Source: Fusobacterium perfoetens ATCC 29250 (GTDB taxonomy: Bacteria > Fusobacteriota > Fusobacteriia > Fusobacteriales > Fusobacteriaceae). Taken from it: DNA of 64,000 bases. A model generated the notes under the pieces. That model saw only the letters and a list, made by a program, of their open reading frames with translations, was not told the DNA's origin and did not search any database. Of this stretch, positions 8,579-18,326 are shown piece after piece. The position numbers were made by a program, and so were the translations under genes. The stretch is taken from positions 32,798 through 96,797 of the forward strand of contig NZ_KK211417.1 in NCBI RefSeq assembly GCF_000622245.1, given 5' to 3'. Within the stretch, counting starts at the first letter, position 1, and every line of letters begins with the position of its first letter.

Positions 8579-11500
8579 ATGAAAAAATTATTATATATTT
8601 TAATTCTTATTTTTATGTTTGGCTGTGGCAAAGAAAAAGAACCTAAAAAAAATAATATTACAGAAAATACTTCCACTAAAATTGAAACTACTGTTGAAGA
8701 AACTTCTGATAAAACAGAAAATCAAATAAATGAATCTTATCTTAAAATAAATGATGTCATTACTATTTCAGGGGAAAAATCAAGAATAAATATAGAATTT
8801 TCTGAAAATCTTGAAGAAAACAAAGATTTTTCTGCTTATATAAAAATTTCTCCAGAAGTTTCTCACAAAGTTTTAAAAGATAAAAATAAACTTATAATTA
8901 TTGGAGATTTTAATCTAAAAGATACCTATACAATAAAAATATTAAAAGAGATAAATTCTGTAACTAATAAAACTTTAAAAGAAAATATAGAAAAATCTAT
9001 CAATTTTAAAGAGCTAGAACCTAAAATTGTCTTTTCTAATGATGGGATAATTTTACCTAGTACAAATAATCAAAAAATTTCTTTTAAATCTATCAATGTA
9101 AAAAAAGTAAAAGTTCAAGTAAAAAAAGTATATGAAAATAACCTTACTCAATTTTTACAAGACTTTGTATTTGAGGGAAATGGTAGCGTTTTAGATTGGA
9201 GAACTCAAAGTGAATTTTATAAAGTAGGAGATTCTATATTTGAAAAAGAATTTGATATTGATTATAAGAAAAATATCTGGACTCAAAGTGAGATTGAGTT
9301 ATCTAACCTTATAAATAATAAAGGAATTTTTATACTTGAACTTTCTTTTGATAAAGATGGAATAGATTACACTTTCCCTGAAAATACCCCTGAATACAAA
9401 AAAAATAATTTAATTTATAACAATGGAAAGATTGGAAAAGCTTTATTATTGTCTGATATGGGTATAATAGCTCAAAAAGATAAAGATAATACTATTGTTA
9501 ATGTTGTAGATTTATTAACAAATTCTATTATAAAAAATGCTAAAATAAAAGTTATTTCTGAGAATAATCAAATATTATATGAAGGAGTAACTAATGAAAA
9601 TGGAGATTATATTTTTCCTAATAATGAAAAAGCCTTTTACATTATAGCTGAAAATAATAATCAAATTTCTATATTAAAGTTTAGAGATTCTAATTTATCT
9701 TTTGATGGATTTGCTGTAGAAGGAATTTACACTACTACAGGAATAAAAACTTTTATGTATACTGATAGAGGAATATATAGACCTGGTGATGAGGTTAATC
9801 TTTCTATTATAGCTAGAAATAATCATAAAACTTTCCCTGAAAATCATCCTGTTATAATAAATGTATACTCTCCTAGAGGTAAAAAAATAGTTGAAAACTA
9901 TACTATAAGTGATGGTAAAAATGGTTTTTATACTTATAATTTTAAAACCAATTTAGATGGAGAAACAGGAATTTATAGAATAGAAGCTTTAATTGGAAGT
10001 GAAAGCTTTGTAAGAGAAATTCCTATTGAAACTATTACTCCTAATAAGATAAAAGTAGAAACAAAAATTCCTAAAGAATTAAATCTAAAAAATAAAAGGG
10101 ATTTAGAATTTTCATTATCTTCTCAATATTTATTCGGAGCTGTAGCTGATAATTTAAAATTTACTAGTGATATTCAAATAAGAGAAGAAAATATTAATTT
10201 TGAAAAATTTAGAAACTTTACATTTGATGACCCAACTTCTTATGATTTCTACTATGGAGATTTTTTTGAAGGAAAATTAAATGAAAAAGGAATTGGAAAT
10301 GTAAAATTTAATCTAAATAATTTAAATCCTAAAAATAAAAATTTAATTGGGATAGTAACTACTAGAGTAATGGAAACTAATGGAAAACCTGTAATTTCTA
10401 AAGAATCTATCAAATTAAATAAATTTGATTCATACATTGGATTGGAAATACCTAAAGATACTTTTATAAAAAGTGGTGATAAATTAAATCTTCAAGTAAT
10501 AACTGTATCTAATGATGGAGAAAAATATATCCCTAATAAAAAACTTGTATATAGAATATATAAAAATGAATATTCTTGGTGGTGGGATTATGGTAGTTAT
10601 TACTCTTTTGTAAAATCAATAAAAACAGATAAAAATACTGTACTTTTATATGAAAAAGAATTTATATCAGAAGATAGACCTTATATAATAGATTATCCTA
10701 TAGATGGTACTGGAGAAATTTTTGTAGAAGTTGAAGATTTAGAAACTAAACAAACTGTTGGATTAAATTTATATGCTGATACTTGGCAAAATTCTAATAC
10801 AAATAAAAAAATAGATAAATTAAAAATAGAAAGTGATAAAAAAATATATAATATCGGCGACAAAGCTAAAGTTATATTTGAAGGAACTGAAAAATCTAAA
10901 GCACTTATTACAGTTGAAAAATCTGGAAAAATTATAAAAAGAGTTTGGAAAGATATAGACTCTTTAAAAAATGAGTTTGAATTAGAGATTACTGAGGATA
11001 TGTTCCCAAACTCTTATGTAGTTGTATCCCTTTTCCAAGATTATAACAAAGATAATGATAGACCTCTTAGACTTTATGGAGCTGTTCCTATTATAGTAGA
11101 AAATAATAACACAAAACTTAATATTTCTATAGATGTACCAACAGAATTAAAACCTAATGAAAAATTTACTGTAAAAGTTAAAAATCAAGAAAAAATACCT
11201 ATGGATTATACAATAGCAATAGTAGATGAAGGTATACTAAATATTACTAATTTCCAAACACCTAATCCTTGGAATTTCTTCTATCAAAAAGAAGCTTTAC
11301 TTCTTTCTTTCTATGACAATTATTCTGAAATAATAGAAAAAACTAAGGGAGAAATACATCAAGTATTACAAACTGGTGGAGATGGATTCGTAAATGAAAT
11401 GGCTGGCATACTTGCTAGTAAAAGAGATAAAAATCTTGGACTTGAAGATGTCCAAAGATTTAAGCCTCTAGCTATTTATAAAGGAATATTATCTACTGAT

Positions 11501-13441
11501 GAAAGTGGAGAAGGAAGTGTAGATTTTGTAATGCCTAATTATATGGGAGCTGTAAAAGTAATGGTTGTTGGTGCTAGTAAAGATAAATATGGTTCTATTG
11601 ATAAAGAAATAATTGTAAAAGCTCCTATTGTAGTCGAAGCCTCTCTTCCTCGTACTTTAAAAGTAGGAGATGAAATTATGATTCCAGTAACTGTATTTGG
11701 ACTTGAAGAAAATATTGGTGAGGTAGAAGTTAAATTTACTATTGATGGTAAAACTCAAAAAGAAATTATAACTTTACAAAATAAAGAAAATAAAAAAATA
11801 TTCTTTAAAGAAAATATTGGTAATAAAATTGGAAATAAAAATATAAAAATTTCTGTTTCTTCTAAGGTTTATAATTATGAAGAAGATATAAATATAAATA
11901 TTAATTCAGATTCTCCATATATTTATATAAATGACATAGAAGAATTATCAAAAGATAAAGAGATTTCATTTACAGAACCAAAAGAAGCAATAAAAGGAAG
12001 TGTAAATAAATTTATAACAATTTCTAATTCTCCAATACTTGCTCTTAATGAAAGAATAAATTATTTAACAAGATATCCTTATGGTTGGGCTGAACAAATA
12101 GCTTCTAATTTATTTGCTCAATTATATTTAGATTCTCTAACTATAAAAGGTGAATATGATGAAAAAGAAGTTGTTAAAAATATAAATAGTGGTATAACAA
12201 AACTTGTACATTATCAATTATATGATGGTTCTTTCTCTTATTGGATTGGAGGAAAAACTGATTTATGGCTTACAAATTATATTGGACATTTTTTAATAGA
12301 AGCTAAATCAAAAGGATATTATATCCCTGAACAAATGTATAATAAGTGGTTAGATTTTACTAAAAAATCTGTTAAAAGTTATGACTCTTTACCATTAGAT
12401 TGGAAAGTTTATTCTTTATATCTTTTAGCTCTTGCTGATTCTCCTGAAATTAGTGAAATGAATCTTATATATGAAAACTATTTCCAAAATAGTAATGAAT
12501 TAGATATCAGAAGTAAATGGTACTTAGCAAATGCTTATAAATTAGTAGGAGAAGATAATCTAGCAAAAGAAATGAGTTTAAATCTTAATAGAGATATAAA
12601 ACCAAGAGATGCTAGAGAATATATTGATTCTAATAGTTCTTATATAAAAGATATGAGTATAGTCCTTAAAGCTTATTACGATATTTATAATGAAATGGAT
12701 AGAAATCTTTATAATAAGATTCTTGGGGAATTACAATCTAATAAATGGTTATCTACTGAAAGTATTGGATATTCTTTGATGACTATTGCTAAAGTATCTG
12801 GAAAAGAAAAAACTGATGAAGTAAAAGGTATAATTTCTATTAATAATAAAGATATAGAATTTTCTACAGAAAATGGAATATTTAAATATGATATTCCTAA
12901 TGATGTTACAGATATAAAAGTTAAATCTCTAAGTGATAAGATATTTATTAATCACTATTGGGAAGGAATTCCAGTAAATTATCAAATGGAAGATATTTCT
13001 AAAAATATAAAATTAGAAAGAAAATATTTTGATGAAAAAGGACAAGAAATAAATCCAAATATTCTTACTTCTGGAGATAGTTTTTGGTTACAAATAAAAG
13101 TTTTACCAATAGATATAAAATCTTCTGTATATGTGGATGATGTTGTTCTTACTCAAATATTACCTACAGGTTGGGAAATTGAAAATCTAAGAGCAACTAA
13201 TACACCTCTTCCTCAATGGATTAATATTTTAAAAGGAGATACTACTTTTGAATATGAAGATATTAGAGATGATAGAGTTCTTTGGTTCTTTGATTTTTAT
13301 AGTGAGAGAGAAAATTCTTTCTTTATAAAAGTTAATGTTACTTCTTTAGGTAAATTTACTTTCCCTGGAACTACTGTAGAAGCTATAAATAATGAAAATT
13401 ATAAAGGATACTTAAAAGGATTTACTGTTGAGGTCAAATAA
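8579..13441 (+). CDS. Bacterial alpha-2-macroglobulin lipoprotein lacking the thioester cysteine
   Basis: A 1620-residue lipoprotein, expected in the periplasm; the signal peptide ends at lipobox Cys16 (FGC). It has the MG1/MG2 macroglobulin folds, TDRGIYRPGDEVN near residue 395, a poorly conserved bait region near 920-950, and the alpha-2-macroglobulin family domain (YKGILSTDESGEGSVDFVMPNYMG-type, near 970-1000). Such proteins trap foreign proteases and are paired with PBP1C as an envelope defence and repair module. The usual thioester motif CxEQ reads WAEQ (Trp1170), so covalent trapping should not work. Its stop codon overlaps the ATG of pbpC by one base (TAATG), indicating coupled translation. 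Confidence 0.93.
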   Translation: MKKLLYILILIFMFGCGKEKEPKKNNITENTSTKIETTVEETSDKTENQINESYLKINDVITISGEKSRINIEFSENLEENKDFSAYIKISPEVSHKVLKDKNKLIIIGDFNLKDTYTIKILKEINSVTNKTLKENIEKSINFKELEPKIVFSNDGIILPSTNNQKISFKSINVKKVKVQVKKVYENNLTQFLQDFVFEGNGSVLDWRTQSEFYKVGDSIFEKEFDIDYKKNIWTQSEIELSNLINNKGIFILELSFDKDGIDYTFPENTPEYKKNNLIYNNGKIGKALLLSDMGIIAQKDKDNTIVNVVDLLTNSIIKNAKIKVISENNQILYEGVTNENGDYIFPNNEKAFYIIAENNNQISILKFRDSNLSFDGFAVEGIYTTTGIKTFMYTDRGIYRPGDEVNLSIIARNNHKTFPENHPVIINVYSPRGKKIVENYTISDGKNGFYTYNFKTNLDGETGIYRIEALIGSESFVREIPIETITPNKIKVETKIPKELNLKNKRDLEFSLSSQYLFGAVADNLKFTSDIQIREENINFEKFRNFTFDDPTSYDFYYGDFFEGKLNEKGIGNVKFNLNNLNPKNKNLIGIVTTRVMETNGKPVISKESIKLNKFDSYIGLEIPKDTFIKSGDKLNLQVITVSNDGEKYIPNKKLVYRIYKNEYSWWWDYGSYYSFVKSIKTDKNTVLLYEKEFISEDRPYIIDYPIDGTGEIFVEVEDLETKQTVGLNLYADTWQNSNTNKKIDKLKIESDKKIYNIGDKAKVIFEGTEKSKALITVEKSGKIIKRVWKDIDSLKNEFELEITEDMFPNSYVVVSLFQDYNKDNDRPLRLYGAVPIIVENNNTKLNISIDVPTELKPNEKFTVKVKNQEKIPMDYTIAIVDEGILNITNFQTPNPWNFFYQKEALLLSFYDNYSEIIEKTKGEIHQVLQTGGDGFVNEMAGILASKRDKNLGLEDVQRFKPLAIYKGILSTDESGEGSVDFVMPNYMGAVKVMVVGASKDKYGSIDKEIIVKAPIVVEASLPRTLKVGDEIMIPVTVFGLEENIGEVEVKFTIDGKTQKEIITLQNKENKKIFFKENIGNKIGNKNIKISVSSKVYNYEEDINININSDSPYIYINDIEELSKDKEISFTEPKEAIKGSVNKFITISNSPILALNERINYLTRYPYGWAEQIASNLFAQLYLDSLTIKGEYDEKEVVKNINSGITKLVHYQLYDGSFSYWIGGKTDLWLTNYIGHFLIEAKSKGYYIPEQMYNKWLDFTKKSVKSYDSLPLDWKVYSLYLLALADSPEISEMNLIYENYFQNSNELDIRSKWYLANAYKLVGEDNLAKEMSLNLNRDIKPRDAREYIDSNSSYIKDMSIVLKAYYDIYNEMDRNLYNKILGELQSNKWLSTESIGYSLMTIAKVSGKEKTDEVKGIISINNKDIEFSTENGIFKYDIPNDVTDIKVKSLSDKIFINHYWEGIPVNYQMEDISKNIKLERKYFDEKGQEINPNILTSGDSFWLQIKVLPIDIKSSVYVDDVVLTQILPTGWEIENLRATNTPLPQWINILKGDTTFEYEDIRDDRVLWFFDFYSERENSFFIKVNVTSLGKFTFPGTTVEAINNENYKGYLKGFTVEVK

Positions 13442-15702
13442 TGAAAAAAATCTATAAATTATTTGGAATTTTTTCTCTAATTGTTATTGGTATATCCACA
13501 ATAATTTATATAAATTATGATGTTGCTAATCTAAATAATATTTTTGAGGACAGATACAGTGTATCTGTCCTTGATGATAAAGATGAAATTATTGGAGTAT
13601 ATCTTAATAAAGATGAACAATGGCATCTTAAAGGTACAGAAAATATTCCAGAAAAATTAAAAATTTCTGTTTTAAATTTTGAGGATAAAAATTTTTATTC
13701 TCACAATGGAGTTGATTTTTTAGCAATAATTAGGTCTTTAAAAAATAATATCATTTATAAAAAAAGAAATGGAGCTAGTACAATAACTATGCAAGTAGCT
13801 AAAATTTCAAATCCTAAAAAAAGAAGTTATCTAAATAAATATGTTGAAATTATTCAATCTTTTAAAATTGAAAATAATTTTTCAAAAGATGAAATTTTAC
13901 TTATGTATCTCAACAATGCTCCATATGGAGGAAATATTGTAGGATATAAAACTGCTTCTCATCTTTATTTTCAAAAGAAACCTGAAGAATTGACTTGGGC
14001 TGAAAGTTCTCTTTTAGCTGTACTTCCAAATTCTCCAAGTCTTATGAATATAGAAAAAAATAGAGATAAACTTATAGAAAAAAGAAATTTTTTATTAAAA
14101 AAATTATATGAGAAAAATTATATAAGTGAAACTCAATATAAATTATCTCTTAGAGAACCAATCCCAAATAAAAGATATAATTTTAAAAATTTAGCTCCTC
14201 ATCTTGTAAGAAGAGTTATTGACAATAATAAAGATATTATTATTCATTCAACTATAAATACTGAATTACAACAAAAATTGGAAAAAACTACAAAAGATTA
14301 TTCTGAATTTTTAAAAACTCAAGGGATAAAAAATCTTTCTGTTTTAGTTGTAGATAATAATACTTATGAAATTAAAGGATATATTGGTTCTCAAGATTTT
14401 TATGATTTTGAAAACAATGGTCAAGTTGATGGAGTTGTTGCAAAAAGGTCTCCTGGCTCTGTATTAAAACCTTTTTTATATGGAAAAGCTATTGATGAAG
14501 GATTAATTGTCCCTCAATCAAAAGTTCCTGATATTCCTATATATTTTTCAAATTTTAGTCCTCAAAATGCTAATAAAAAATATTATGGAATAATTGAAAT
14601 TCAAGATGCTCTTATAAAATCTTTAAATACACCTTTTGTACAACTTTTAAAAGAATATGGTGAAGATAAATTTTTCTATTTTTTAAAAGATGTATTAGGT
14701 TTTCAAGATAATGATTATTCCCGTTATGGATTATCTCTTATCTTAGGAACTAAAGAGTTGTCTGTTGAAGATATTGCTACTCTCTATTGTGGACTAGGTA
14801 ATTATGGAAATTTTAAAAGTTTAAAATATTTACAAAATGAAAAAAAGGAAAAAGGAAGACAATTATTAACTTCTGGGGCTTCTTATCTTACATTAAAAAC
14901 TATTAAAAATTTGGAAAGACCTGGATTACAAAATATATATAAATCCAAATATCCAATCTCTTGGAAAACAGGTACAAGTTATGGAAAAAGAGATGGTTGG
15001 GCAGCTGGAGTAAATCCTAATTGGACTGTTGTAGTTTGGGTTGGAAATTTTACAGGAGAGACTAATCCTAATCTAACAGGAGTTTTTAGTGCTGGTAATT
15101 TACTTTTCGATATTTTTAAATTTTTACCTAATAATCAAGAAAATTTTAAAATTCCTGAAAAAGATTTAATTAAAATAAAAATAGATGATGAAACAGGGTA
15201 TAGATTAAAATATGATTTACCATATAAAATAGTAGATTTTCCTAGAGATGCTAAACCACTAAAAGCATCTCCATATTATAAAAAAATCTTTGTTAATGAT
15301 AAAGGAGAGGAGATTGACTCCCGTAATGAAGATTTTATTTTTAGAAAAGAAAAAATAATACTTAATTATCCTATTGAAGTTATAAATTATTTTATAAGAG
15401 AAAATATTGATACTTCAAAAATCTTTAATTCTAAAATTGAAAAGAAATCTATAAAATTTATTTATCCTAATGAAAATTTAAAAATCACTATTCCAAAAGA
15501 TTTTGATGGAGAAAAAGAATTAATTATAAAAATTGCTAATATAAAAAATCAAAAAATTTATTGGTATTTTGATAAAAATTATATTGGATTGGATAACTCA
15601 AGAGAAAAAAGATTTAAAGTAAAAGTAGGAAAACATCAAATTGTAATTGTTAGTGAAAATGGAGAAATTGAAAAAGTTAATTTTGAAGTTATAAAAAAAT
15701 AA
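13441..15702 (+). CDS. pbpC: Penicillin-binding protein 1C
   Basis: Bifunctional peptidoglycan synthase of 753 residues, anchored by an N-terminal helix (about 5-26). The GT51 glycosyltransferase domain has catalytic Glu81 in FEDKNFYSHNG and the GASTITMQVAK motif. The transpeptidase has SVLK (Ser340, Lys343), a KTGTSYG motif near residue 510, and a C-terminal beta-sandwich of the PBP1C type (about 650-750). It is translationally coupled to the alpha-2-macroglobulin gene, the arrangement known in E. coli, where the macroglobulin is thought to protect cells while PBP1C repairs the wall. No separate promoter is seen. Confidence 0.95.
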   Translation: MKKIYKLFGIFSLIVIGISTIIYINYDVANLNNIFEDRYSVSVLDDKDEIIGVYLNKDEQWHLKGTENIPEKLKISVLNFEDKNFYSHNGVDFLAIIRSLKNNIIYKKRNGASTITMQVAKISNPKKRSYLNKYVEIIQSFKIENNFSKDEILLMYLNNAPYGGNIVGYKTASHLYFQKKPEELTWAESSLLAVLPNSPSLMNIEKNRDKLIEKRNFLLKKLYEKNYISETQYKLSLREPIPNKRYNFKNLAPHLVRRVIDNNKDIIIHSTINTELQQKLEKTTKDYSEFLKTQGIKNLSVLVVDNNTYEIKGYIGSQDFYDFENNGQVDGVVAKRSPGSVLKPFLYGKAIDEGLIVPQSKVPDIPIYFSNFSPQNANKKYYGIIEIQDALIKSLNTPFVQLLKEYGEDKFFYFLKDVLGFQDNDYSRYGLSLILGTKELSVEDIATLYCGLGNYGNFKSLKYLQNEKKEKGRQLLTSGASYLTLKTIKNLERPGLQNIYKSKYPISWKTGTSYGKRDGWAAGVNPNWTVVVWVGNFTGETNPNLTGVFSAGNLLFDIFKFLPNNQENFKIPEKDLIKIKIDDETGYRLKYDLPYKIVDFPRDAKPLKASPYYKKIFVNDKGEEIDSRNEDFIFRKEKIILNYPIEVINYFIRENIDTSKIFNSKIEKKSIKFIYPNENLKITIPKDFDGEKELIIKIANIKNQKIYWYFDKNYIGLDNSREKRFKVKVGKHQIVIVSENGEIEKVNFEVIKK

Positions 15703-15712
15703 ATTATCAATA

Positions 15713-15741
15713 TTGACAACCTAAATCCTTTATGATATTAT
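15713..15741 (+). promoter_or_regulatory. Sigma-70 promoter with extended -10, MATE gene
   Basis: A consensus TTGACA (15713-15718), a 17-base spacer and TATTAT (15736-15741), preceded by TG one base upstream (TGnTATTAT). Predicted transcription start is near 15748, just before the structured leader. Confidence 0.88.
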
Positions 15742-15747
15742 TCTAAT

Positions 15748-15838
15748 TGATTAAACCATCTTTTTAAGATGGATTGTGGATTTTAGGTACTGATACTTTT
15801 CGCCACAGAGTTATTTTTAATAATTCTGTGGTTTTTTT
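15748..15838 (+). ncRNA. Riboswitch-like transcription attenuator, possible guanidine-IV (mepA motif)
   Basis: The leader holds a hairpin CCATCTT/AAGATGG (15756-15772), then TTGTGG (15774-15779), then the terminator with 5' arm CCACAGA (15803-15809). TGTGG can pair with CCACA of that arm, which would block the terminator: two mutually exclusive folds. The gene behind it is a MepA-like MATE pump, and guanidine-IV riboswitches (mepA motif) are known as transcription-control elements before such genes. The fold and switching logic are seen in the sequence. The ligand class is inferred from gene context and has not been checked against a covariance model. Confidence 0.62.
15803..15838 (+). terminator. 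Intrinsic terminator of the MATE leader
   Basis: A 13-bp stem (15803-15815 with 15819-15831, one G-U pair) with a three-base loop and seven T residues lies inside the leader, 24 bases before the MATE start codon. Its position upstream of the gene makes it an attenuator rather than an end-of-gene terminator. Confidence 0.9.
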
Positions 15839-15862
15839 ATTAATTATTTTAAAGGAGTTTAT

Positions 15863-17194
15863 ATGAATCAAAATTTTATGAAAGAAAGGGCTATTCTCCC
15901 TTTAATATTATCTATGTCACTTCCTATGATGTTTTCTATGATGATGGCTTCTCTTTATAATATTGTAGACAGTTATTTCGTAGCCAAAATTAGTGAAAAT
16001 GCTATGACAGCTTTATCTCTAGTTTTTCCTATTCAAAATCTTGTAAATGCTATTACAATAGGTTTTGCTATTGGTATTAATGCTATTATTGCTTATCATT
16101 TAGGAGCAAAAGAGGAGAAAAAGGCTAATATTGGAGCTACACAAGGTTTATTTTTTAATGGAATTCATGGAATTTTATTAACAATTATTTGTATTTTAAT
16201 TATGCCATCTTTTTTAAAAATGTTTACTTCCGATTCTGAAACTATTAATCTTGGAATTAGATATTCTAATATTGTTTTTAGTTTTTCTTTAATAATCAGT
16301 CTTGGAATGACTTTTGAAAAAATTTTTCAATCAATGGGAAAAATGTTAATTACAATGATTTGTATGTTGAGTGGTTGTATAACAAATATTATTTTAGACC
16401 CTATAATGATATTTGGTTGGGGTATTTTTCCGAAAATGGGAATTGAGGGGGCTGCTCTTGCTACTGGTATTGGTCAAACTTTCAGTCTTCTTCTATATAT
16501 TCTTTTTTATTATACAAAACCTATCCAAGTAAAAATAAGCCCAAAATATTTAATTCTTAAAGATAAAACTTTTATAAAATTATATTCTATAGGTATTCCA
16601 GCTGGACTTAATATAGCTTTACCATCTCTTTTAATCTCTGTATTAAATGGAATTCTAGCTACTTATTCACAAATTTATGTAGTAATTCTTGGAGCTTATT
16701 ATAAATTACAAAGTTTTCTTTATCTTCCAGCTAATGGTATAGTTCAAGGTATGCGTCCTTTAATAGGATTTAACTATGGAGCCAGAGAATATGAAAGAGT
16801 TAAAAAAATATATAATTTTTCTTTGTATTTTGCAATTTTAATTATGGTTTTAGGAACTATTTTATGTTGGAGTATTCCTGAAATATTAATAGGAATGTTT
16901 ACTACAAATAATAATACTATTTTAGCTGGAACTATTGCTTTAAAAATAATAAGTATTGGTTTTATAATTTCAGCAGTTTCTGTAATTTCATCTGGAGCTT
17001 TAGAAGGAATAGGAATGGGAGGTCCATCACTTATAATTTCTCTTCTTAGATATGTTTTATTAATAATCCCAATAGCTTTTATATTAAGTCGTTTTATGGA
17101 AGCTATTGGAGTTTGGCATTCTTTCTGGATAACTGAATTTTTATCTGCCATAATTTCTCATATTTTATATGTAAAAATTATCTTAAAAAAATAA
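15863..17194 (+). CDS. MATE family efflux transporter (MepA-like)
   Basis: Inner-membrane multidrug and toxin extrusion protein of 443 residues with twelve predicted helices in two six-helix halves. The N-terminal PMMFSMMMASLYNIVDSYFV segment and the NPI-free GFAIGINAIIAYHLGA region are typical of the MepA branch, which uses an ion gradient to export cationic compounds. AAAGGAG lies before the ATG. It is transcribed alone from the promoter at 15713 through an attenuating leader. If that leader is a guanidine-IV riboswitch, the pump would export guanidine or related cations. Confidence 0.92.
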   Translation: MNQNFMKERAILPLILSMSLPMMFSMMMASLYNIVDSYFVAKISENAMTALSLVFPIQNLVNAITIGFAIGINAIIAYHLGAKEEKKANIGATQGLFFNGIHGILLTIICILIMPSFLKMFTSDSETINLGIRYSNIVFSFSLIISLGMTFEKIFQSMGKMLITMICMLSGCITNIILDPIMIFGWGIFPKMGIEGAALATGIGQTFSLLLYILFYYTKPIQVKISPKYLILKDKTFIKLYSIGIPAGLNIALPSLLISVLNGILATYSQIYVVILGAYYKLQSFLYLPANGIVQGMRPLIGFNYGAREYERVKKIYNFSLYFAILIMVLGTILCWSIPEILIGMFTTNNNTILAGTIALKIISIGFIISAVSVISSGALEGIGMGGPSLIISLLRYVLLIIPIAFILSRFMEAIGVWHSFWITEFLSAIISHILYVKIILKK

Positions 17195-17499
17195 TAATAA
17201 ATCTTTAAAAACTATTAATAATTATTTTGTTATAAAAATAAAACTTATTTCTACATATTTTTTATTAACAAATAAAATTAATAATTTTTATTTTGTTTTG
17301 TTTTAGTAAAAATTAAATATTTTTCGTTTATATAATATTTTTTTAAAACTTTTATAAATTATTTGTAGTCAAAAAGATAAAAAATTAAATGTGTTATTTT
17401 TTATAAATTTAGGGTGATTCCAATGAATATAAAAATTTCTTAAAGACAATTATTAATAAAAAATTATATTTTCTATAATGATATAAACGGAGGTTTATT
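17195..17499. other. Gene-free AT-rich region between the MATE and crotonase genes
   Basis: This 305-base stretch is almost entirely A and T. It has no open frame with a ribosome binding site, no convincing hairpin terminator for the MATE gene and no repeated motif. The only supported element is a -10 box (TATAAT, 17474-17479) near its right end. Confidence 0.6.
17474..17479 (+). promoter_or_regulatory. -10 box of the crotonase/CoA-transferase operon
   Basis: TATAAT lies 20 bases before the start codon, with GGAGG at 17489-17493. No good -35 hexamer stands at 16-18 bases, suggesting a weak or activated promoter. Confidence 0.5.
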
Positions 17500-18294
17500 A
17501 TGGAATTACAAAAATTAATTTATACAGTAGAAGATGGTATTGGAATAGTTACAATGAATTATTTAAAAAATCTTAATGCTATTGATGAACAAATGGCCGA
17601 TGAATTAATGTATGTTGTTGATGCAGCTGAAAAAGACCCAAATGTAAAAGTTCTTGTTATAAAAAGTGCTGGAAAAGCTTTTTCTGCTGGTGGAGATATT
17701 GGATATTTCTATAAATTAATCCAAGCTGGTGGAGAAGTAAATATGGATGGACTAATTGCCAAAGTTGGTGTTGTAGCTGATGGAATGAAAAAAATGAGTA
17801 AAATGGTAATTACATCTGTATCTGGAGCCGCTGCTGGAGCTGGAGTTAGTCTTGCTCTTGGTGGAGATTTTATGATTTGTGCTGATGATGCAAAATTTAT
17901 ACTAGCTTTCGTTAATTTAGGACTTGTTCCTGATACAGGAGCTACTTATCTATTATCTAAAGCTATTGGAACTTCTCGTACAATGGAGTTAGCAGCTACA
18001 GGAAGACCAGTATCAGCAACTGAAGCTAAAGAACTTGGATTAGCTTACAAAGTTACAACTGTTGAAGAACTAGAAGAAGTTACTATGAAATTTGCTAAAA
18101 AACTAGCTGCAGGTCCACTTATTTCTTATAAAAATATCAAAAAACAAATTTATGATGCTAGTTACTCTGATTATAAAAAATGGCTTGATGAAACAGAAAT
18201 TCCTACTCAAAGAGAATGTGCTGCTTCAATGGATTTCCAAGAAGGATGTAAGGCATTTATGGAAAAAAGAAAAGCTGTTTTTAAAGGAAAATAA
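17500..18294 (+). CDS. Crotonase-superfamily enzyme, PaaG/isomerase-like
   Basis: A 264-residue acyl-CoA enzyme of the crotonase fold. Oxyanion-hole segments FSAGGDIGYF (62-70) and SGAAAGAGVS (108-117) are present. Alignment by eye to rat enoyl-CoA hydratase puts Ser117 and Phe137 where catalytic Glu144 and Glu164 should be, so ordinary hydration is unlikely. Asp145 in LGLVPDTGATYLL matches the aspartate used by PaaG-type enoyl-CoA isomerases. It is first in an operon with both subunits of a CoA-transferase, so it probably isomerises an unsaturated acyl-CoA in a fermentation or acid-degradation route. The exact substrate is unknown. Confidence 0.8.
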   Translation: MELQKLIYTVEDGIGIVTMNYLKNLNAIDEQMADELMYVVDAAEKDPNVKVLVIKSAGKAFSAGGDIGYFYKLIQAGGEVNMDGLIAKVGVVADGMKKMSKMVITSVSGAAAGAGVSLALGGDFMICADDAKFILAFVNLGLVPDTGATYLLSKAIGTSRTMELAATGRPVSATEAKELGLAYKVTTVEELEEVTMKFAKKLAAGPLISYKNIKKQIYDASYSDYKKWLDETEIPTQRECAASMDFQEGCKAFMEKRKAVFKGK

Positions 18295-18326
18295 TCAAAT
18301 CTTATAAAAGAAAGGTGGGATAAAAA

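Noticed and set aside
16774-17151. Open frame antisense to the first MATE gene
   Set aside because: It has no binding site and its composition mirrors the real gene; other antisense frames in pgi, dnaJ, udp and rnr were dropped for the same reason.
17195-17499. Possible small RNA in the AT-rich gap before the crotonase gene
   Set aside because: No GC-containing hairpin, no terminator and no repeated motif could be found.
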